Origin: an uncultured Eubacteriales bacterium
Lineage (GTDB): Bacteria; Bacillota; Clostridia; Oscillospirales; Oscillospiraceae
Direction of reading: 5' to 3'
DNA length: 7,034 nucleotides
Assembly: GCA_900551355.1 (NCBI GenBank)
Contig: URVR01000090.1
Coordinates: forward strand, 1 to 7,034
A model generated the notes under the pieces. It searched no databases and was not told the DNA's origin. It saw nothing but the letters and a program-made list of their open reading frames with translations. The stretch's first letter is position 1, and each line of letters starts with the position of its first letter. Position numbers and translations under genes: made by a program. Positions 5,815 to 7,034 of this stretch are shown one piece after another.

Positions 5815-6795
5815 ATGAAAAAGAAAATTCTTGTCACTGCGCGCAGCTTCGGCAAGGAGCCGAAAAATTTCAAGTACTTTACAGACCGCGGATATGAGAT
5901 CGCCGAGAATCCCTACTACGGCAAGATCCTCACCGAGGACGAGCTGTGTGAGGTCCTCCGGGACGTGGACGGCTGCCTGATCGGCCTGGAGGAAATGACG
6001 GAAAAGGTCTATCAGGCGGCGTCCCAGCTGGTGGTGGCGCAGAAAATGGGCATCGGCGTGGACAACATGGCTGTGGCCGCAGCGGCGGCGCACCATGTGG
6101 CCGTCACCAATGTTCCCGCCGCCACCACCCAGTCCGTGGCGGATCTGACGTTCGGCCTGCTGCTGAACATCTCCAAGAAGATCACATACACCAACCGGCG
6201 CGTGATGTCCGGCATGTGGCCCATGGACTTCAGCAACGACGTGTACGGCAAGACCATCGGCATCATCGGCTTCGGCCGGATCGGACAGGCGGTGGCGAAG
6301 CGGGCCAAGGGCTTTGACATGAAGGTGCTGGCCTTTGACTTCATCCCCAACCACGCGGCGGCGGAGGCGCTGGGCGTGGAGCTGGTGGACCGGCTGGAGG
6401 ACCTGCTGCCGCGCTGCCAGTATGTGACGCTGCACGTCCCCAAGACGCCGGAGACGGTGGACCTGATGGACAGACGGCGCATCGCCATGATGCCGGACGG
6501 CGCCTATCTCATCAACGCCTCCCGCGGCGGCGTGGTCAACGAGGACGCGCTGTATGAGGCGCTGCAGAGCGGCAAGCTGGCCGGAGCGGCCTGCGATGTG
6601 CTGGCGGTGGAGCCGCCGGTGGAGCGGCCCCGCCTCTTCGACTGCGAGAACTTCGTGATCACCTCCCACTCCGGCGGCAACTCCATCGAGGCCGCCGAGA
6701 CCATCGCCCGCACCGCCGCCGAGAACATCATGGCGGTCATCGAGGGGCGGCCCTGCGACTACATCGTCAACAAAGACCTGCTGGATCGTGCATAA
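5815..6795 (+). CDS. D-2-hydroxyacid dehydrogenase (NAD-dependent, phosphoglycerate dehydrogenase-like)
   Basis: This is a complete 326-residue protein of normal family size. The enzyme interconverts a D-2-hydroxyacid and its 2-oxoacid with NAD(H) in the cytoplasm. The Rossmann motif GFGRIG is at 152-157, and Asp175 at the end of the next strand favours NAD over NADP. The catalytic set is present: Arg237 in NASRGGVVNE, Glu266 in DVLAVEPP and His285 in ITSHSGG (usually TPH). The substrate-domain motif GIGVDNM (79-85) is a form of the usual G.G.DN. There is no ACT or other regulatory C-terminal domain, so it is not the long SerA type. The start at 5815 is preceded by GGGGG 8 bases upstream; a GTG 33 bases earlier lies at the likely transcription start. 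It heads an operon with a TctC-like binding protein and faces a DeoR-family gene. Hydroxypyruvate/glyoxylate, phosphoglycerate or another hydroxyacid are all possible substrates. Confidence 0.94.
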   Translation: MKKKILVTARSFGKEPKNFKYFTDRGYEIAENPYYGKILTEDELCEVLRDVDGCLIGLEEMTEKVYQAASQLVVAQKMGIGVDNMAVAAAAAHHVAVTNVPAATTQSVADLTFGLLLNISKKITYTNRRVMSGMWPMDFSNDVYGKTIGIIGFGRIGQAVAKRAKGFDMKVLAFDFIPNHAAAEALGVELVDRLEDLLPRCQYVTLHVPKTPETVDLMDRRRIAMMPDGAYLINASRGGVVNEDALYEALQSGKLAGAACDVLAVEPPVERPRLFDCENFVITSHSGGNSIEAAETIARTAAENIMAVIEGRPCDYIVNKDLLDRA

Positions 6796-6840
6796 CGGCG
6801 GAAGTCCGTTAGCAAATATAAACGAAAGAAGGAACACGTT

Positions 6841-6986
6841 ATGAAAAAAGTTGTGAGCTTACTTCTGGCCCTGCTCCTGGTCCTCTCCCTCGCTGCCTGC
6901 GGCGAGCAGAAGACCCCCGACAACAGTGACCCCGGCACCGAGAACACCCTGAACTATCCCACCTCCCCCATCACGCTGTACTGCCC
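6841..6986 (+). CDS. TctC/Bug-type substrate-binding lipoprotein, N-terminal fragment only
   Basis: Only the first 48 codons are present before the adapter. They begin with a lipoprotein signal peptide, MKK then a Leu-rich core, and a lipobox LAAC with Cys20 as the lipidated residue. A short flexible, polar stretch (GEQKTPDNSDPGTEN) follows, and the mature domain opens with NYPTSPITLYCP. That matches the characteristic YP-x-x-PI-x-hydrophobic-P start of TctC/Bug receptors of tripartite tricarboxylate transporters, which catch carboxylates outside the membrane. AAGGA at 6829-6833 lies 7 bases upstream of the ATG. The gene follows the dehydrogenase by 45 bases with no terminator, so they are probably co-transcribed; tctB and tctA would be expected next but lie outside the window. 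With so little of the mature protein, another binding-protein family is not excluded. Confidence 0.75.
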
Positions 6987-7034
6987 CTGTCTCTTATACA
7001 CATCTGACGCTGCCGACGATCGCATAAGTGTAGA
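6987..7034 (-). other. Nextera i5 adapter with Tn5 mosaic end, reverse orientation (library artefact)
   Basis: CTGTCTCTTATACACATCT (6987-7005) is the Tn5 mosaic end in reverse, followed by the reversed Nextera Read 1 sequence, the same index (TCGCATAA) and GTGTAGA of the P5 oligo. It is the reverse complement of bases 1-46 plus two more adapter bases. The lipoprotein gene is cut here by library construction, not by biology. Confidence 0.98.

Noticed and set aside
5704..6837. Long minus-strand open frame opposite the dehydrogenase
   Set aside because: It is a shadow of a gene with complete catalytic motifs; its His/Val/Gly-rich translation matches no domain and it runs across the control region.
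1..7034. Terminal inverted repeats suggesting a transposon or linear element
   Set aside because: The repeats are exactly the Nextera adapter plus Tn5 mosaic end and index; there is no transposase gene and no natural target duplication.

Overview
The window is a roughly 6.9 kb insert (47-6986) flanked on both sides by Illumina Nextera/Tn5 adapter sequence (1-46 and 6987-7034). The flanks are library artefact, so the window reads as one adapter-terminated DNA molecule or contig rather than a natural replicon end. The DNA is GC-rich. Strong AGGAGG-type ribosome sites, a tandem glycine riboswitch with an intrinsic terminator, U-tract terminators and a GLUG-repeat surface protein with a PxTGD-type tail together suggest a high-GC gut Firmicute, perhaps Oscillospiraceae-like. 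That placement is inference.

Left part (47-2575). The glycine cleavage T-protein gene gcvT (minus strand, 3' end cut by the adapter) has a long leader. The leader carries a promoter, two glycine aptamers in tandem and a terminator hairpin just before the ribosome site, a classic transcriptional riboswitch. Divergent from it is a complete HAD-IIA (NagD-like) phosphatase gene with its own extended -10 promoter. It ends in a bidirectional terminator.

Middle part (2579-4683). A minus-strand gene encodes the C-terminal ~615 residues of a cell-surface protein: an InlB/Flg_new-like repeat, a GLUG-type beta-helix region, Cys-rich repeats and a PGTGD-hydrophobic-RRKKK tail. At about 4425-4441 this coding sequence stops making sense and is replaced by the opposite-strand 3' end of an unrelated membrane-protein gene (stop at 4564). 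The joint is either a real rearrangement or a chimeric molecule, and it is the main structural oddity of the window.

Right part (4646-6986). A DeoR/GlpR-family regulator (minus, GTG start) is divergent from a D-2-hydroxyacid dehydrogenase gene. The dehydrogenase is followed 45 bp later by the start of a TctC/Bug-type substrate-binding lipoprotein. The 313 bp divergent control region has two good sigma-A promoters, and both carry a related AACGCA/TCGCAA element in the -10/-35 spacer, a plausible operator. The likely picture is a small regulated module that takes up and oxidises or reduces a hydroxy- or carboxylic acid; the substrate is unknown.

No RNA genes other than the riboswitch, no CRISPR array and no natural insertion sequence were seen.
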